NCBI RefSeq assembly: GCF_025398335.1
Contig: NZ_JAODOO010000004.1
Span: 1-64,000, forward strand
Length of the DNA: 64,000 nt
From: Clostridium sp. CX1
Lineage (GTDB): Bacteria > Bacillota > Clostridia > Clostridiales > Clostridiaceae
Direction of reading: 5' to 3'
The notes beneath the pieces are model-generated. The model saw only the letters and a program-made list of their open reading frames with translations, was not told where the DNA came from and searched no databases. Both the position numbers and the translations under genes were made by a program. Positions 63,697 to 64,000 of the stretch are shown here, in pieces. Position 1 is the first letter of the stretch. Every line of letters starts with the position of its first letter.

Positions 63697-64000
63697 ATTC
63701 CGTTCCTACACACATGCTTATTTCATGTATTTTTCCTTCTCTATCGCTAAATTTTATAGTACAAGAGCTAGCTGTTATACCTCTGCTGTCAATCAGTATT
63801 TCTTCTGGCATTCTTTCTTTTTCAAGCACAAAACCTTCCGGAAACAACAGTTTGTTTACCTGTTCAGAACCACAATTTAGAGTCATAGAATTATTTAGTG
63901 AATTATTATCAGAATTGAAATAGATATGCCCTCTAATCTCGTTATCTCTGCAATACTCTTTAGAATTATTAATAAAATTTAATATACTGTTGCTTAGTAT
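63677..64000 (-). CDS. C-terminal part of a GspH/FimT-like pseudopilin (cut by window edge)
   Basis: The frame is open from the right edge to the stop at 63677, giving at least 107 residues; the start lies outside the window. The visible part reads ...EYCRDNEIRGHIYFNSDNN... and ends GKIHEISMCVGTEYVDIKN, with the paired cysteines and beta pattern of GspH-type minor pilins. An internal ATG at 63886 is not the true start. Confidence 0.65.
   Translation of the reverse strand: MLSNSILNFINNSKEYCRDNEIRGHIYFNSDNNSLNNSMTLNCGSEQVNKLLFPEGFVLEKERMPEEILIDSRGITASSCTIKFSDREGKIHEISMCVGTEYVDIKN

Overview
The window is low-GC DNA from a spore-forming anaerobe of the Clostridia, most likely Clostridium sensu stricto. 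The evidence is AT-rich intergenic DNA, strong AGGAGG ribosome sites, a single-chain PurL, the full spoIIIA operon, spoIIM, spo0A and spoIVB, and Rnf complexes. Genus and function come from conserved motifs and gene order read by eye; no database was searched.

Layout. 1-8.6 kb: the 5' part of a large RHS/WapA-type protein runs off the left edge, followed by purL with a PurR-type operator, an OrtA-like small protein, glyA and a split ThrE exporter. 8.3-14.5 kb: a CsoR-family regulator, a Cof phosphatase, a lipoprotein, DUF4397 and LUD proteins, a cold-shock protein, a Ca2+/H+ antiporter, a NusG-II protein, a Gx transporter and an unannotated 28-residue membrane microprotein. 14.5-30.3 kb is a bioenergetic island: a CPA-type cation/proton antiporter, two complete rnfCDGEAB operons in tandem on the minus strand, an rseC-like gene heading the second, and a membrane pyrophosphatase. 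30.4-40.8 kb: two D,D-carboxypeptidases, a ytfI/ytfJ-like pair, scpAB, deoB, a XerD-like recombinase, spoIIM and a nudix hydrolase. 41-58 kb is the classical clostridial block from spoIIIAA-AH through asp23, nusB, xseAB, ispA, dxs, tlyA, nadK, argR, recN and spoIVB to spo0A. 58-64 kb: a CD1247-type zinc-ribbon protein, efp, pepP and a divergent type IV pilus cluster cut by the right edge.

How the genes work together. Rnf oxidises reduced ferredoxin with NAD+ and pumps Na+ or H+. The membrane pyrophosphatase, predicted K+-independent and H+-pumping, and the antiporters would add to or exchange that ion gradient. The two Rnf operons are only about half identical in protein sequence, yet each has a 34-bp promoter element identical to the other's at 33 of 34 positions. 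The element contains -35 and -10 hexamers and a Rex-like motif, so both operons may answer to the NADH/NAD+ ratio.

The most unusual non-coding feature is at 34.4-35.3 kb. Two homologous imperfect inverted repeats of about 280 and 256 bp lie there with another foldable segment between them, all between a carboxypeptidase gene and scpA. They could be MITE-like elements or a structured RNA family.
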